The notes beneath the pieces were generated by a model. That model did not search any database, was not told the origin of the DNA, and saw only the letters and a list, made by a program, of their open reading frames with translations. From contig NZ_BBYA01000010.1 of assembly GCF_001050275.1 (NCBI RefSeq), positions 124,001 to 188,000 on the forward strand: a stretch of 64,000 nt of DNA, given 5' to 3'. Below, in pieces: positions 54,116 through 62,835 of the stretch (position 1 is its first letter; each line of letters starts with the position of its first letter). The stretch is from Leptolinea tardivitalis (GTDB lineage: Bacteria; Chloroflexota; Anaerolineae; Anaerolineales; Anaerolineaceae). The position numbers were made by a program, and so were the translations under genes.

Positions 54116-55413
54116 TTAATTCTATACGAAAGTAAAGCGCCGTCTTTTCCGGCTAATAGCAGGTGCTTTCCGGATTTCATCGGGCCAGCCGCGATCCAAT
54201 CGCCTGTATTGATTACTGTTTTAATCTGCCCGGCGGCCGTATCCATTACATATAAATTGGACTGCGAAATGCCCGAGAAGTAAAGCTGTTCATTAATTAA
54301 AACCGGAGTGCTGCGCACCGGAACGGGAATTTCTACCTGCCAGAGCTTTTCTCCTGACTTAAGATCAACCGCAGCGGCTGACTGGCCAATGGAAAAAATA
54401 TATGCCCTGTCATTATCCACTACGGGATTTGAATAAATGCTATCAGACATGGAAAACTGCCAGAAGTAATCCTTGCCATTCAATGCCAGGGCATACACCC
54501 GGCTGTCATTGGTTGCCACAAGTATCCGGTCTGACACAACAACCGGTTGAGCTTCAAGGCTGCCAGGAAGACGGGCAGGTTTTATCCATAGCGCTTCACC
54601 TGTGTTTCGATTTAACGAATGGACAGTTCCAGCCGTGGTTGCAACATACAGCGTTTCCCCATCAACAGCCACAGGAGCGAGAATGGGGCTTTCGGCATCC
54701 GCCTGCCAACGGACAGAACCATTCGCCAGATCAATGGCAGCCAGTTGACCTTCATATGAACCGACGTACAGTAAGCCGTTTTTTGCAACCGGACTGGCAT
54801 ATATGGCGCCCTTCAGATGAGTTTCCCAAATTATTTTCCCATCAGAACGGCGCAATGCGGTCAGCGCCCCCGATTCACAGCCCACAAAAACAGCGGATGA
54901 CGTCAACGATGGCGGTGATGTGATAACCTTTTCTGTGGAGATGGACCAGAGAATCGATCCATTTGTTATATCCACGAGAGCTACATGCCCTGCGCGATAA
55001 GAGACTACCACAGCCTGTTCATCAGCCGTCAGTCCGACTGGTTCTTCATGGTTGAGCATCTGGATCCAGTCCAGTTTCACGTTTTCCGACTCTCCCGGTG
55101 AAAGATCGGCAGGCTCAATTTTCAGAGCATTTCGATCTGCCTCAGGGATTAGCTGAAACAAGTAATACGCCTCACGCAATCGGCCCTGTTTTTGATAAAG
55201 AGGGATCAATTTTCTTGTGGCCGAAAAATTCAAAGGATCTGAATCAATTGATTGGCGATATGCCAGAAGTGCTTCGCTGACGCGATCATCCGCCAGAAGC
55301 CTGTCAGCTTCATATTCCAAACGCTGGGAATCCGTTTGAAAAAGAAAAGGCGAGCAGGCTGTCAGCCAGGCCAATATCACTACGACGGAGAAGATTTTAG
55401 AGAGGTTATTCAT
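54112..55413 (-). CDS. PQQ-like beta-propeller lipoprotein
   Basis: A 433-residue lipoprotein with lipobox LAWLTAC. A TPR-like helical segment (about 28-75) leads into propeller blades (about 110-430: GSILWSISTEKVITSPPSL, KIIWETHLKGAIYASP, GEKLWQVEIPVPVRSTP). It resembles BamB and other PQQ-type scaffold proteins in length and domain order, but no BAM genes are here. It overlaps the polyferredoxin gene at the 3' ends by 4 bp. Confidence 0.85.
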   Translation of the reverse strand: MNNLSKIFSVVVILAWLTACSPFLFQTDSQRLEYEADRLLADDRVSEALLAYRQSIDSDPLNFSATRKLIPLYQKQGRLREAYYLFQLIPEADRNALKIEPADLSPGESENVKLDWIQMLNHEEPVGLTADEQAVVVSYRAGHVALVDITNGSILWSISTEKVITSPPSLTSSAVFVGCESGALTALRRSDGKIIWETHLKGAIYASPVAKNGLLYVGSYEGQLAAIDLANGSVRWQADAESPILAPVAVDGETLYVATTAGTVHSLNRNTGEALWIKPARLPGSLEAQPVVVSDRILVATNDSRVYALALNGKDYFWQFSMSDSIYSNPVVDNDRAYIFSIGQSAAAVDLKSGEKLWQVEIPVPVRSTPVLINEQLYFSGISQSNLYVMDTAAGQIKTVINTGDWIAAGPMKSGKHLLLAGKDGALLSYRIN

Positions 55414-55510
55414 CTTTATCTATTTAATGATAGTATGGAACCGATTTTTTCGTCAAAAATAGCTGTTATAATCGATGCCAGAACCCATTGTGAAGAAAAG
55501 GTCAGAGAAG

Positions 55511-56230
55511 ATGAAAACGATTAAAATCACTGGCACCATTGCCATCATTGGAACAATTTCAGGATTGCTCCTATCTGCCTGTGGTGCTGCTGCTCCTGCT
55601 ACTCCAACATCAGATCCTGGAGCCGTGTATACGATGGCAGCAGCTACTGTTCAGGCTCAATTAACTCAGGCAGCAGCGGCTAATCCGACAGCCGTTCCAC
55701 CAACCAACACACCTGAGCCCTCTCCTACAACTCCACCTGTTCCGACAGAAGCTCCCACCCAGGAAGTTGCCCAGCAGCCAACTGCCCCGTTTGGCGGAAA
55801 TGCCCTGGCTACTGCACTTCCAACTGTTGCCAACAATTTGAACCCCAATCTCGCACCAACCCGTGCCGGTTCAGCTGTTGAAGGTTTTCAGGCTGGTGAT
55901 GTCGCTCAATTCCAGTACAGTATTCCTGCCGACGGCACTGTATTTGCGCCGGGTGAATTTTTCCAGATTGAAGTCGGTCTGAAGAATGTGGGTAGTGTAA
56001 CATGGACCACAGACTACACGCTGAAATTCGCCTATGGAGATCAAATGTCTGGTGTCACTTCGGTTCCTCTGAAAAAAGCAGTCAAACCAGGTGAAAAAGC
56101 CATCTTCAATATTGACCAGCATGCTCCGGGAACTCCAGGCAAAAAATATACAACCCACTGGGTTTTAACCACCCAGTCAGGGCTGGCCGTAGCAAACGGT
56201 GAAGTTTACGTGATGATCGTAGTCAAATAA
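55511..56230 (+). CDS. NBR1-Ig-like domain lipoprotein
   Basis: A 239-residue lipoprotein; start at 55511 gives a signal with lipobox GLLLSAC (Cys about 23). A Thr/Pro/Ala-rich linker (about 45-120) precedes an NBR1-Ig-like beta sandwich (about 140-238: FFQIEVGLKNVGSVTWTTDY, FNIDQHAPGTPGKKYTTHW). This Ig-like fold is common in Chloroflexota lipoproteins and in eukaryotic NBR1. Ligand unknown. Confidence 0.9.
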   Translation: MKTIKITGTIAIIGTISGLLLSACGAAAPATPTSDPGAVYTMAAATVQAQLTQAAAANPTAVPPTNTPEPSPTTPPVPTEAPTQEVAQQPTAPFGGNALATALPTVANNLNPNLAPTRAGSAVEGFQAGDVAQFQYSIPADGTVFAPGEFFQIEVGLKNVGSVTWTTDYTLKFAYGDQMSGVTSVPLKKAVKPGEKAIFNIDQHAPGTPGKKYTTHWVLTTQSGLAVANGEVYVMIVVK

Positions 56231-56235
56231 GTAAA

Positions 56236-56264
56236 AAAGCGCCGGATAAACCGGCGCTTTTTTT
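56236..56264 (+). terminator. Terminator of the NBR1-Ig-like gene
   Basis: AAAGCGCCGG (56236-56245) with CCGGCGCTTT (56251-56260) and a T-run. Confidence 0.9.
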
Positions 56265-56309
56265 GCTTGACGGTCTGCAATGGACATGGTATATTAATCG
56301 GACACACGA

Positions 56310-56381
56310 TGCGGGGTAGAGCAGAGGCAGCTCGTCGGGCTCATAACCCGGAGGTCAGTGGTTCGAATCCACTCCCCGCTA
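56310..56381 (+). tRNA. Initiator tRNA-Met (CAU)
   Basis: A complete 72-nt cloverleaf with anticodon loop CTCATAA. Position 1 (T) does not pair with position 72 (T), and the anticodon stem has three consecutive G-C pairs (CGGG/CCCG); both are marks of initiator tRNA. D stem GAGC/GCTC, T stem AGTGG/CCACT with TTCGAAT loop, discriminator A. CCA is not encoded. A tyrosine recombinase gene follows 90 bp later. Confidence 0.95.
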
Positions 56382-56390
56382 CTAGGAAGG

Positions 56391-56419
56391 AACCAGAGTA
56401 CTATGTACTCTGGTTTTTC
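56391..56419 (+). terminator. Terminator of the tRNA gene
   Basis: ACCAGAGTAC (56392-56401) and GTACTCTGGT (56405-56414) with a 3-base loop followed by T-run. Confidence 0.85.
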
Positions 56420-56431
56420 GTTAACCCGGCG

Positions 56432-56485
56432 TACTGCGGTTGAATTTTTCTCAGAATCGGAGGATTTTTCAATGAACCGCAGTAC
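56432..56485 (+). repeat. 11-bp perfect inverted repeat around the integrase start
   Basis: GTACTGCGGTT (56432-56442) and AACCGCAGTAC (56475-56485). The 32-base loop contains the RBS (GGAGG) and the ATG of the recombinase gene. It may limit translation in RNA or be a recombinase binding site in DNA. Confidence 0.7.
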
Positions 56486-57485
56486 TCTAAGCTCGTCAAA
56501 AAAACGGATTTCCATTCCCATATCCAAAGCCATCGATGGCTTCATGAAATTTAAGGTAGCAGAGGGGTTAAGTAAACGCACGATCGACTCCTATGAATTC
56601 TATCTAAACCAATGGATGGAACATGTCGGAGATCAGGATGTTGCCAAAGTCACGGCGTCCGATCTCACCAATTACATCGCCTGGATGCGTACCGAGTACA
56701 AACCGCGACGATGGAACGGGAACAAAGATCCCCTCTCGGCCAAATCGCTGCGCAACGTCTACATTGCCTTGCGATCTTTCTACACCTGGTTGCACAAAGA
56801 GTTCAAAATCCCCAGCCCCTTTGTCGACATCACCCCGCCCAAGTTTCCGCAGCATATCATTCAGACTTTTTCCAAAGAGGACATTGAAAAGCTGATCAAG
56901 GCCTGCGTCTACTCGCGTGAAGCTCAGACGGATGACCGGAAGGCTTTTGTCATGCGTCGACCCAGCGCCAACCGTGACCAGGCCATTGTCTTGACCTTGC
57001 TGGACACTGGTCTGCGTGCCACCGAACTTTGCTCGCTGACCGTCGAGGACGTGGATTTGAAAACCGGTAAAGTGAATATCCGCCACGGGATTAGCGGCGG
57101 TGCAAAGGGTGGAAAAGGCCGGGTCACTTACCTGGGTAAAGTTGCCCGCAAAGCTGTCTGGCGCTACCTGGCTACCCGGGAAGATGGAGATGATCCCAAG
57201 GCTCCCCTCTTCATCAGCGCTGGTGACCGCCCATTTAACCGCAACAGCCTGCGCATCCTGATCCGGCGTTTGGGTGAACGAGCTGAGATTGCTCATGTTC
57301 ATCCACATAAATTTCGCCACACCTTCGCCATCACCTATTTGCGTTCGGGTGGGGATGTCTTCACGCTTCAATCGCTGCTGGGACATGGCTCGTTGGATAT
57401 GGTGCGCCACTATGCCCAAATTGCAGAGGTAGACGTGGAGAACGCGCATCGTAAGGCCAGCCCAGTGGATAATTGGAGACTGTAA
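56472..57485 (+). CDS. Tyrosine recombinase / integrase
   Basis: A 337-residue phage-type integrase. SAM-like N-terminal domain about 15-115 (FKVAEGLSKRTIDSYEFYLN), catalytic domain about 135-325 with R182 (LDTGLRATELC), H279-xx-R282 (HKFRH), H305 (LLGHGS) and Y314. All of the RHRHY set are present. The start at 56472 follows GGAGG; a long frame to 56358 would run into the tRNA. It is immediately 3' of the initiator tRNA gene, the usual position of an integrase at the left end of a tRNA-integrated element. Confidence 0.95.
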   Translation: MNRSTLSSSKKRISIPISKAIDGFMKFKVAEGLSKRTIDSYEFYLNQWMEHVGDQDVAKVTASDLTNYIAWMRTEYKPRRWNGNKDPLSAKSLRNVYIALRSFYTWLHKEFKIPSPFVDITPPKFPQHIIQTFSKEDIEKLIKACVYSREAQTDDRKAFVMRRPSANRDQAIVLTLLDTGLRATELCSLTVEDVDLKTGKVNIRHGISGGAKGGKGRVTYLGKVARKAVWRYLATREDGDDPKAPLFISAGDRPFNRNSLRILIRRLGERAEIAHVHPHKFRHTFAITYLRSGGDVFTLQSLLGHGSLDMVRHYAQIAEVDVENAHRKASPVDNWRL

Positions 57486-57493
57486 CCGGCTGT

Positions 57494-58609
57494 TCATTGG
57501 GTCAATTTCCCGGCAATGAAGACCAGGGCACGGCCCAGGCTTTCTTTGCCTAAACTGCTGAGGTAGACTTCAACTTCATCTCCTGCAAGAGGTACCTTAT
57601 CATCCGGCCTGGACACTGCCCTACCTGACAGCCCAGCGATACGGTCCTGAACATCCGAGGACAACATAGGCGCGTAGGTGCTGTCGGTGATTTCGATGCT
57701 ATCGTGCATCAGGTTCATGGAAACGGCTTTATAGTCGGCCATCGTCTGAGCGTGCAGTAAACCGAAAACTGCGTGTCCATGCCGGAATTTATGCGGCGAC
57801 TTAAAATCCAATTTCGCCAGGGAGAACAATAATTTCAAGCGTTTTTCCAGCCCGTTCAAGCGGCATTTACCAGGCTCTTCATTAGAAAGGCTTTGTTCTC
57901 CCCAATAGTGTTCGATGGGCGCATACCAGGGGGTAGTCGATGGCAGAGCGGGTCGGACAATCGCATCCCAACGGCGTACGGATACAAGCAGGTCTGGAAT
58001 ATTTAAAAGGAAGGTGGTAGCTTTCTTGCTGTTTTTGGTATGGACGCCCAGCTCCGGCCACTGGCGAACGGTCAGGTTTTCAAGATCAAGAGCTGAGATG
58101 GGTAGGGTCACAAAGGCGCTGCCGCGCATTCCGGAGAGGAACAGAAGGGCTGCAGCAGCCTGATCTCGCAATAGCGCCAGGTCATCCTGTGCGGCAGGGT
58201 ATGCGATTAATTGCCTTACTTCTTCCTCGGATACAAACACATTCTCTGTGGTAACCTGGGGCTGGCGGATCATTCTGAGCGTATCGATCCAGGCCAACGG
58301 CAAGTTATTCAGTTCGCGTGGATAGGTTGCCTTTGCCCAGCGAAAAAAGCGCTTGCTGGTGTCCAGAATTTTCTTTTGGGTGCATCCTGCCAGAGTACCT
58401 TTTCCATCTTTTCCCGGCAAACTTGCCAGGTAACTGGGAAGGGTTGGGCGAATGTCCTGGACTGTTTTAAAATCTTTCTCCCCCGCCCAAAGAAGTAAAT
58501 GGCGCAAATAAAAGCGGTAGCGATCCAAGGATGCCGGGTTCAGTTGCATCACTTCCTGGAGATAGGTAAGATGTTTGCGAGTCTTAAGATAATTCTGTCG
58601 TTCGATCAT
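57494..58609 (-). CDS. Second tyrosine recombinase-fold protein
   Basis: A 371-residue protein; start 58609 has GGAGA upstream, the longer ORF begins at 58639. Core-binding region at about 15-115 (LNPASLDRYRFYLRHLLLW), catalytic domain with R (FLSGMRGSAFVTL), HKFRHG (H-xx-R), and a late H/Y pair (HDSIEITDSTYAPM). It ends 9 bp from the end of the first integrase gene (convergent). Either a second recombinase of the element or its excision partner; sequence is quite different from the first. Confidence 0.85.
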   Translation of the reverse strand: MIERQNYLKTRKHLTYLQEVMQLNPASLDRYRFYLRHLLLWAGEKDFKTVQDIRPTLPSYLASLPGKDGKGTLAGCTQKKILDTSKRFFRWAKATYPRELNNLPLAWIDTLRMIRQPQVTTENVFVSEEEVRQLIAYPAAQDDLALLRDQAAAALLFLSGMRGSAFVTLPISALDLENLTVRQWPELGVHTKNSKKATTFLLNIPDLLVSVRRWDAIVRPALPSTTPWYAPIEHYWGEQSLSNEEPGKCRLNGLEKRLKLLFSLAKLDFKSPHKFRHGHAVFGLLHAQTMADYKAVSMNLMHDSIEITDSTYAPMLSSDVQDRIAGLSGRAVSRPDDKVPLAGDEVEVYLSSLGKESLGRALVFIAGKLTQ

Positions 58610-58997
58610 ACCGATCTCCGCGATTGATGATATGCCCACATTGAGGGCACTTTCCTCTTATATGGATTAACTTACCTTTGATATGGCGTACTTCGGGTGA
58701 CTGGAGCTGGGTGATTTGATTGCAATGCATGCAATACCCCTCACCGGCTGTCAACTTGCGATGCGTTCTTGGCTTTTGCTGGGCCTTAACCCAGGCGGCA
58801 AAACTTTCGCCATTAACCCACAAGTGATCCCGGCTATCCCGTTGGTGCGGTGCGCCGGCCACAAGCCAATCCCGCAAGGTGCTATCCGGGATGCCCAATT
58901 CCTCACCCAACTCACGCAGGGTGTAGAGCATGGGCAGTAGGCCAGGGGCGCGGACGATGACGAGGTGGGGGATTTTCATTCTACTTGGTGATTCCAT
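58584..58997 (-). CDS. HTH and zinc-ribbon DNA-binding protein
   Basis: A 137-residue protein. An HTH of excisionase type (LYTLRELGEELGIPDSTLRD, about 20-40) is followed by a C-terminal zinc ribbon with CMHC and CPQC. Start 58997 is after GGAG (spacing 9). It overlaps the recombinase gene (58609) by 26 bp and so is translated with it. Likely a recombination directionality factor or regulator. Confidence 0.7.
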   Translation of the reverse strand: MESPSRMKIPHLVIVRAPGLLPMLYTLRELGEELGIPDSTLRDWLVAGAPHQRDSRDHLWVNGESFAAWVKAQQKPRTHRKLTAGEGYCMHCNQITQLQSPEVRHIKGKLIHIRGKCPQCGHIINRGDRYDRTTELS

Positions 58998-59050
58998 CCA
59001 ACGATTCTCCAATCAATAAAACTAAGTCTGTTAATAATGTCGGTAGGACG

Positions 59051-59545
59051 TTACCCCGGATTGCCATTCCATTCCGAGGTCAATCCATAAACGGCATTGG
59101 ACACGACCCGATTGATCTGTTCGATATCTTCGGGAGCCGGAGACAGCGACTGCAATCCACCCATGCCCGTTCGAATCTTGGTGAGGGTCAGGGTCAACTG
59201 GTTGGCCAGTTTATTGGCACGTCTGGCATCTTTGCGAACATCGTCCCAGCGATGATTGGGGAAGACGAGTTCAGCGCTGATTTCTTCATCAATGTATGGT
59301 TCAACGAATTCATTTTCGTAGGCCGCGACCTGGATCGCCAGGCAGCGCGCCTCAAAACGATTCAGGCAGTGGTGAATGGAATCCAATTGGTCTGAAATAT
59401 CAAAGGCAGCCGATGCTTCATCCGATAATCCGGCTAGGTAAGTCACAATTTCGGATAAACGGGATAGGTCTTCCTGTAAAGTTACTACCTGGTCATACAG
59501 CCGCCGGTTTTGTTTTTTTGTGTGTATATCTAAATAGCAGGTCAT
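59051..59545 (-). CDS. Hypothetical helical protein
   Basis: A 164-residue protein; start 59545 has GGAG 5 bases upstream. N-terminal helix rich in Arg and Gln (KKQNRRLYDQVVTLQEDL), further helices with many Leu/Ile; no domain recognised. First gene of the three-gene minus-strand transcript with the HTH and recombinase genes. Confidence 0.55.
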   Translation of the reverse strand: MTCYLDIHTKKQNRRLYDQVVTLQEDLSRLSEIVTYLAGLSDEASAAFDISDQLDSIHHCLNRFEARCLAIQVAAYENEFVEPYIDEEISAELVFPNHRWDDVRKDARRANKLANQLTLTLTKIRTGMGGLQSLSPAPEDIEQINRVVSNAVYGLTSEWNGNPG

Positions 59546-59901
59546 TCGTACTCCTTGTCTCACGTCGTTGTGATTAGCATAGCATCCGGAAATACCCTGC
59601 TCAAGGTGTTAATATTGACACCTATTTTTTATCCATTTTTTCTGAGATTATTGGTTAGGACTGCTTGCATAATCGTAAAATGTACCCTATAATGAAATAG
59701 CACGTTTGTTCTATATTAAATCGAACAGCAAAAACACCGTTACCAACCTTACACATATCATCCTGAAATGATCGTATCAACACATAAACTCCGTTACACC
59801 CACTATCCATTTTCCTCTACTCGTAAGCTGTCTACTCCGAGCCGAGGAATCTGTGTTTTAAGAGCCACAGGATAAATCATCCATAGGGGAGGATTTTTTC
59901 A
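59546..59901. other. Divergent regulatory region of the element
   Basis: No gene. A 20-bp palindrome AGGTGTTAATATTGACACCT (59604-59623, one mismatch) lies just upstream of a minus-strand promoter (TTGAGC 59604-59599, 17-bp spacer, TATGCT 59581-59576). A plus-strand promoter TTGCAT (59665-59670), 17-bp spacer, TATAAT (59688-59693) gives a leader of about 200 nt to the gene at 59902. Confidence 0.65.
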
Positions 59902-60306
59902 ATGGCGTTCATCAAGGTTAACAATGAAGAAGGCGATATTCTCAAAATCAACGCTGGGGGTATACAAGGTGATGAGAATTATCTACCTCCGTTATCGGAT
60001 CCTTATAGATCGGTTGTTGAATACCGTGGTTCGGAATTTACGATCACTGCCAAAGAGCCCCTTCCCGCAGAGATTCAGGCTCCAAAATTATCGTTGAGGG
60101 AAAGCGAAGTACTTCAGTATTTGGCTTATGGATTCTCGCCGGATCAAATTGCCGTAAAAATGAAGATTAAGGTCAGAACGGTAAGGAAACATTTAGACAA
60201 TCTGGAAGCAAAATTCCAAACGAATAGCAGAGATCAATTAATGGCCAGAGCTGGCTACCTACGCCTGTGCAACCCATATCAAATCCCCCCACCGGTCTTG
60301 TGTTGA
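59902..60306 (+). CDS. LuxR-type HTH protein
   Basis: A 134-residue protein with RBS GGGGAGG (11-12 bases upstream of the ATG). The C-terminal GerE/LuxR HTH (about 68-125: LSLRESEVLQYLAYGFSPDQ, IKVRTVRKHLDNLEAKF) is clear; the N-terminal half has no recognised domain and no receiver Asp. A small regulator of the element. Confidence 0.8.
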   Translation: MAFIKVNNEEGDILKINAGGIQGDENYLPPLSDPYRSVVEYRGSEFTITAKEPLPAEIQAPKLSLRESEVLQYLAYGFSPDQIAVKMKIKVRTVRKHLDNLEAKFQTNSRDQLMARAGYLRLCNPYQIPPPVLC

Positions 60307-60423
60307 TCCCATAAATACCACAATGTTTTTGTGCAAGAGATTATTGCTATAAACGAAAAAATATACTATGATTAAAGAAGAACAAAATTTTCATTATCCG
60401 CATCAACCTCGAACACCTAAACA

Positions 60424-60843
60424 ATGATTATGTCCAATTTCCCGGACTGGTTCACGCAAGAATATAGGCGATGGAATAAAACTCGGCCAGGTGAAGAAGA
60501 TTTCCTGGCTTTTTGTTCTCTATTAGGGTACACGCCCGAGACTGTATTATCCTGGATGCACGGAGAATCGACCCCTCAAAATGGCGAAGTTTTGAGCATC
60601 GCCGGGATGTTTAGCGTTAAGGTTTACAAGGTGTTGGGTCTGCCTGAACCTGATAAAGAAATCCTACAGGCGTACGTATCGTTTTCAAATCTTGCAGGGG
60701 AGTTACGCAGTAAAGCTGCCCATGCCCTTTGGGAAGCTGATGTAGAGATAAAGAATAATAGGATATCGCCCCAATCCGATGAAGCAAAGGCGATTATCGC
60801 TAAAACTTTTGACAAATGGGGATTTGCTGTTTCTGGGAATTAG
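60424..60843 (+). CDS. XRE-like HTH protein, small
   Basis: A 139-residue protein, ATG 60424 or 60430. FLAFCSLLGYTPETVLSWMH (about 20-40) and GEVLSIAGMFSVKVYKVLGL suggest an XRE-like HTH; the C-terminal part is helical (QAYVSFSNLAGELRSKAAHA). No ligand domain seen. Terminator follows. Confidence 0.55.
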   Translation: MIMSNFPDWFTQEYRRWNKTRPGEEDFLAFCSLLGYTPETVLSWMHGESTPQNGEVLSIAGMFSVKVYKVLGLPEPDKEILQAYVSFSNLAGELRSKAAHALWEADVEIKNNRISPQSDEAKAIIAKTFDKWGFAVSGN

Positions 60844-60897
60844 AGTTTTGGCTTTGAATACAGGGAAGGGGAACTAAAAGCAAGGTTACAAAGATAG

Positions 60898-60930
60898 GAC
60901 GCATCCGATTTTGATGCGTCTTTTATTTTA
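60898..60930 (+). terminator. Terminator before the right-edge operon
   Basis: GACGCATC (60898-60905), loop CGATTTT, GATGCGTC (60913-60920), then TTTTATTTTA. Confidence 0.9.
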
Positions 60931-60954
60931 TGACCAATTCACTGGCATTTTTGT

Positions 60955-60982
60955 TTGACGTCAACAATCGTAATGCTATAAT
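60955..60982 (+). promoter_or_regulatory. Promoter with palindromic -35 region
   Basis: TTGACG (60955-60960), 16-bp spacer, TATAAT (60977-60982). The -35 lies in the perfect palindrome TTGACGTCAA (60955-60964), a likely operator. It drives the operon from 61027. Confidence 0.75.
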
Positions 60983-61026
60983 AAACTCAACCAACTGTGA
61001 AAAAATAATTTATTTGGGAGGGTCAA

Positions 61027-61221
61027 ATGGACTCCGAATTCCTAACAGCCGAGGAAGTAGCAGAGTATTTACGTCTCCCGCTATCAACGGTCTACAAATT
61101 AGTTCAAGATAAACGATTACCTGGTTTCAAAGTTGGAAAACATTGGCGTTTTCGTAAAGATACAATCCAAAAATGGATCAAAGACCAAGAAAGTAAAAAC
61201 GAGCCGGCTGATGAAAAATAA
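61027..61221 (+). CDS. Excisionase-type HTH DNA-binding protein
   Basis: A 64-residue protein with RBS GGGAGGG. FLTAEEVAEYLRLPLSTVYK followed by RLPGFKVGKHWRFRKD is the classic HTH_17/excisionase pattern (also used as small transcription factors). It overlaps the next gene by 11 bp and heads the operon whose promoter has a perfect palindrome, so autoregulation is likely. Confidence 0.88.
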   Translation: MDSEFLTAEEVAEYLRLPLSTVYKLVQDKRLPGFKVGKHWRFRKDTIQKWIKDQESKNEPADEK

Positions 61222-62014
61222 TGGGGACTCAATAATCAAAAATATGCAAACCAAAATCTATACCGGCCAAATTTGGGAACAAAGCACTTCTTTAATTTAT
61301 CCGTCTGAGCTATTAGGCTTGCTAGAATCTAAAGACACTTTGGTAATTCTTAAAAATGGAGAACCGCCTTTTCGAGTTGTCATTGGCGTTCCTCATCAGG
61401 CAGCGATTGGTGAATCGGTAATTGCCGAAAATTGGACAAACCAACATGGCAGGAAAGGTCGCGACTCTGATGAAAATGCTGCTTCTTTTGCATTAGTAAC
61501 TTTCTCCAAACTGTGTGAGCAAAGTATTCCTTGCAAGATTGTCATTGCCACCCATGCTACCGATCACGATCCAAATAAGGATACGAATAGCGCTTATTGT
61601 GAGGAGGTTTTTTCTGAGGAGACAAATTTGCTTTTTGAGTGTCACGGTGCCGGCGATAAACGGAAGCAAGACATCGAAATCTCAGCTGGCGCTAATACAT
61701 TCTCCAATGCTTTAGATTTTGGTCGACGTTTGGCGTCACAGTTGAATTACCACTATTCCTTATCCGCTCAAATTGAAGCAAGTTCAAAAAATGCGAAGAG
61801 TATCTGCAGAGAAAATGAAGCAGATACTACTTTGACCCTTCCGGCATTAGAGACCACCTCATTAATTCAAGCAGGGAAAAGGAAAGTTGCTGCTTTACAT
61901 TTGGAAGCCAAACCCTGCTTTCGAATTCCCGAGAATGATCATTCAGTATCTGGGGAAGGACTGGTTTTAGGAAATGCAATAGCTGAAGTCATCCTCTCAA
62001 AGGTAGATTTATGA
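61211..62014 (+). CDS. N-formylglutamate-amidohydrolase-like protein
   Basis: A 267-residue protein; start 61211 is coupled to the preceding gene (M also at 61244). PHQAAIGE (PHxxxxxE), HATDHDPNKDTNSAYCEEVF and LLFECHGAG follow the order of metal-binding motifs in N-formylglutamate amidohydrolases and related zinc hydrolases, though spacing differs. No signal peptide. Presence in a defence-like operon suggests a nucleic acid, nucleotide-linked or peptide substrate rather than histidine catabolism; this is inference. Confidence 0.55.
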   Translation: MKNNGDSIIKNMQTKIYTGQIWEQSTSLIYPSELLGLLESKDTLVILKNGEPPFRVVIGVPHQAAIGESVIAENWTNQHGRKGRDSDENAASFALVTFSKLCEQSIPCKIVIATHATDHDPNKDTNSAYCEEVFSEETNLLFECHGAGDKRKQDIEISAGANTFSNALDFGRRLASQLNYHYSLSAQIEASSKNAKSICRENEADTTLTLPALETTSLIQAGKRKVAALHLEAKPCFRIPENDHSVSGEGLVLGNAIAEVILSKVDL

Positions 62015-62835
62015 AACTTCAACTCACAAACGGCTACCGGCCTCGTTTTGACCAAATCTCTCGCATCCTTCAATACCTTCTTTTGCAAGGAGATAAGAAA
62101 AAGATATCTCGGCTAGAGATTGTCACCTCCTTAGGTATTCCCGAAAATCAAGTTGAGAATTTGATCAGTATGATGACCGGATTTGGATTAGTGCATCCGC
62201 GAGTCACTACACTTACCCCTTTTGGGAAAGCCATTATACAAGCCGATCCATATTTCGATAAAGAAGAAACCCTTTGGATCATTCACTACATCGTATCGAG
62301 CAATCCAGAATGGGTTGTGTGGCATAGAATTATCAATACGGTACTCCCGTCTCAGGATCATTATTCGGTCGAACAAATAAGCACCCAGTATTTCTCAGAC
62401 CTTGCCATTCATTTTTCCGAAAGAACCATATCCGAAAAATTACCGAAAGAGGTTGGATCGGTCTTTGCTGCTTATTCACGAAGTGAATTGTCTCGTTTGG
62501 GAATTCTTGGGGTAGAAGGAACAGGCAATTTTATTAAATCCAATCCAATAGAAATACCAAATCTGGCTTTCCTTTTCTGTTTACTTTATTATCGCGACAA
62601 ATATTCACCGGGATCTTCAGCAGTGAATACTGAAGATGTATGCCTGGCTGAAAACAGTCCCGGTAGAGTCATTAACTTACCCGAGTACCAGGTGCGAACG
62701 ATATTAGGGAACCTACATAACGCTGGTTTGGTTCGGTTAGAGCAATTAGCCAACCTCGATCAAGTGCGATTATCGGATACATTGACGCAAGAAGATGTAT
62801 TAGGACGAATATATGGGGGAAAAAATGCCAATTAG
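62011..62835 (+). CDS. DUF4007-like protein
   Basis: A 274-residue protein overlapping the previous gene by 4 bp (ATGA). YRPRFDQISRILQYLLLQGD at the start, LTPFGKAIIQADPYFDKEET and LWIIHYIVSSNPE in the middle follow the DUF4007 pattern (LT-FG, DPY, tLW-lHY). DUF4007 proteins are known from DNA-phosphorothioation and other anti-phage loci. Winged-helix-like segments at both ends suggest nucleic-acid binding. Confidence 0.7.
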   Translation: MKLQLTNGYRPRFDQISRILQYLLLQGDKKKISRLEIVTSLGIPENQVENLISMMTGFGLVHPRVTTLTPFGKAIIQADPYFDKEETLWIIHYIVSSNPEWVVWHRIINTVLPSQDHYSVEQISTQYFSDLAIHFSERTISEKLPKEVGSVFAAYSRSELSRLGILGVEGTGNFIKSNPIEIPNLAFLFCLLYYRDKYSPGSSAVNTEDVCLAENSPGRVINLPEYQVRTILGNLHNAGLVRLEQLANLDQVRLSDTLTQEDVLGRIYGGKNAN

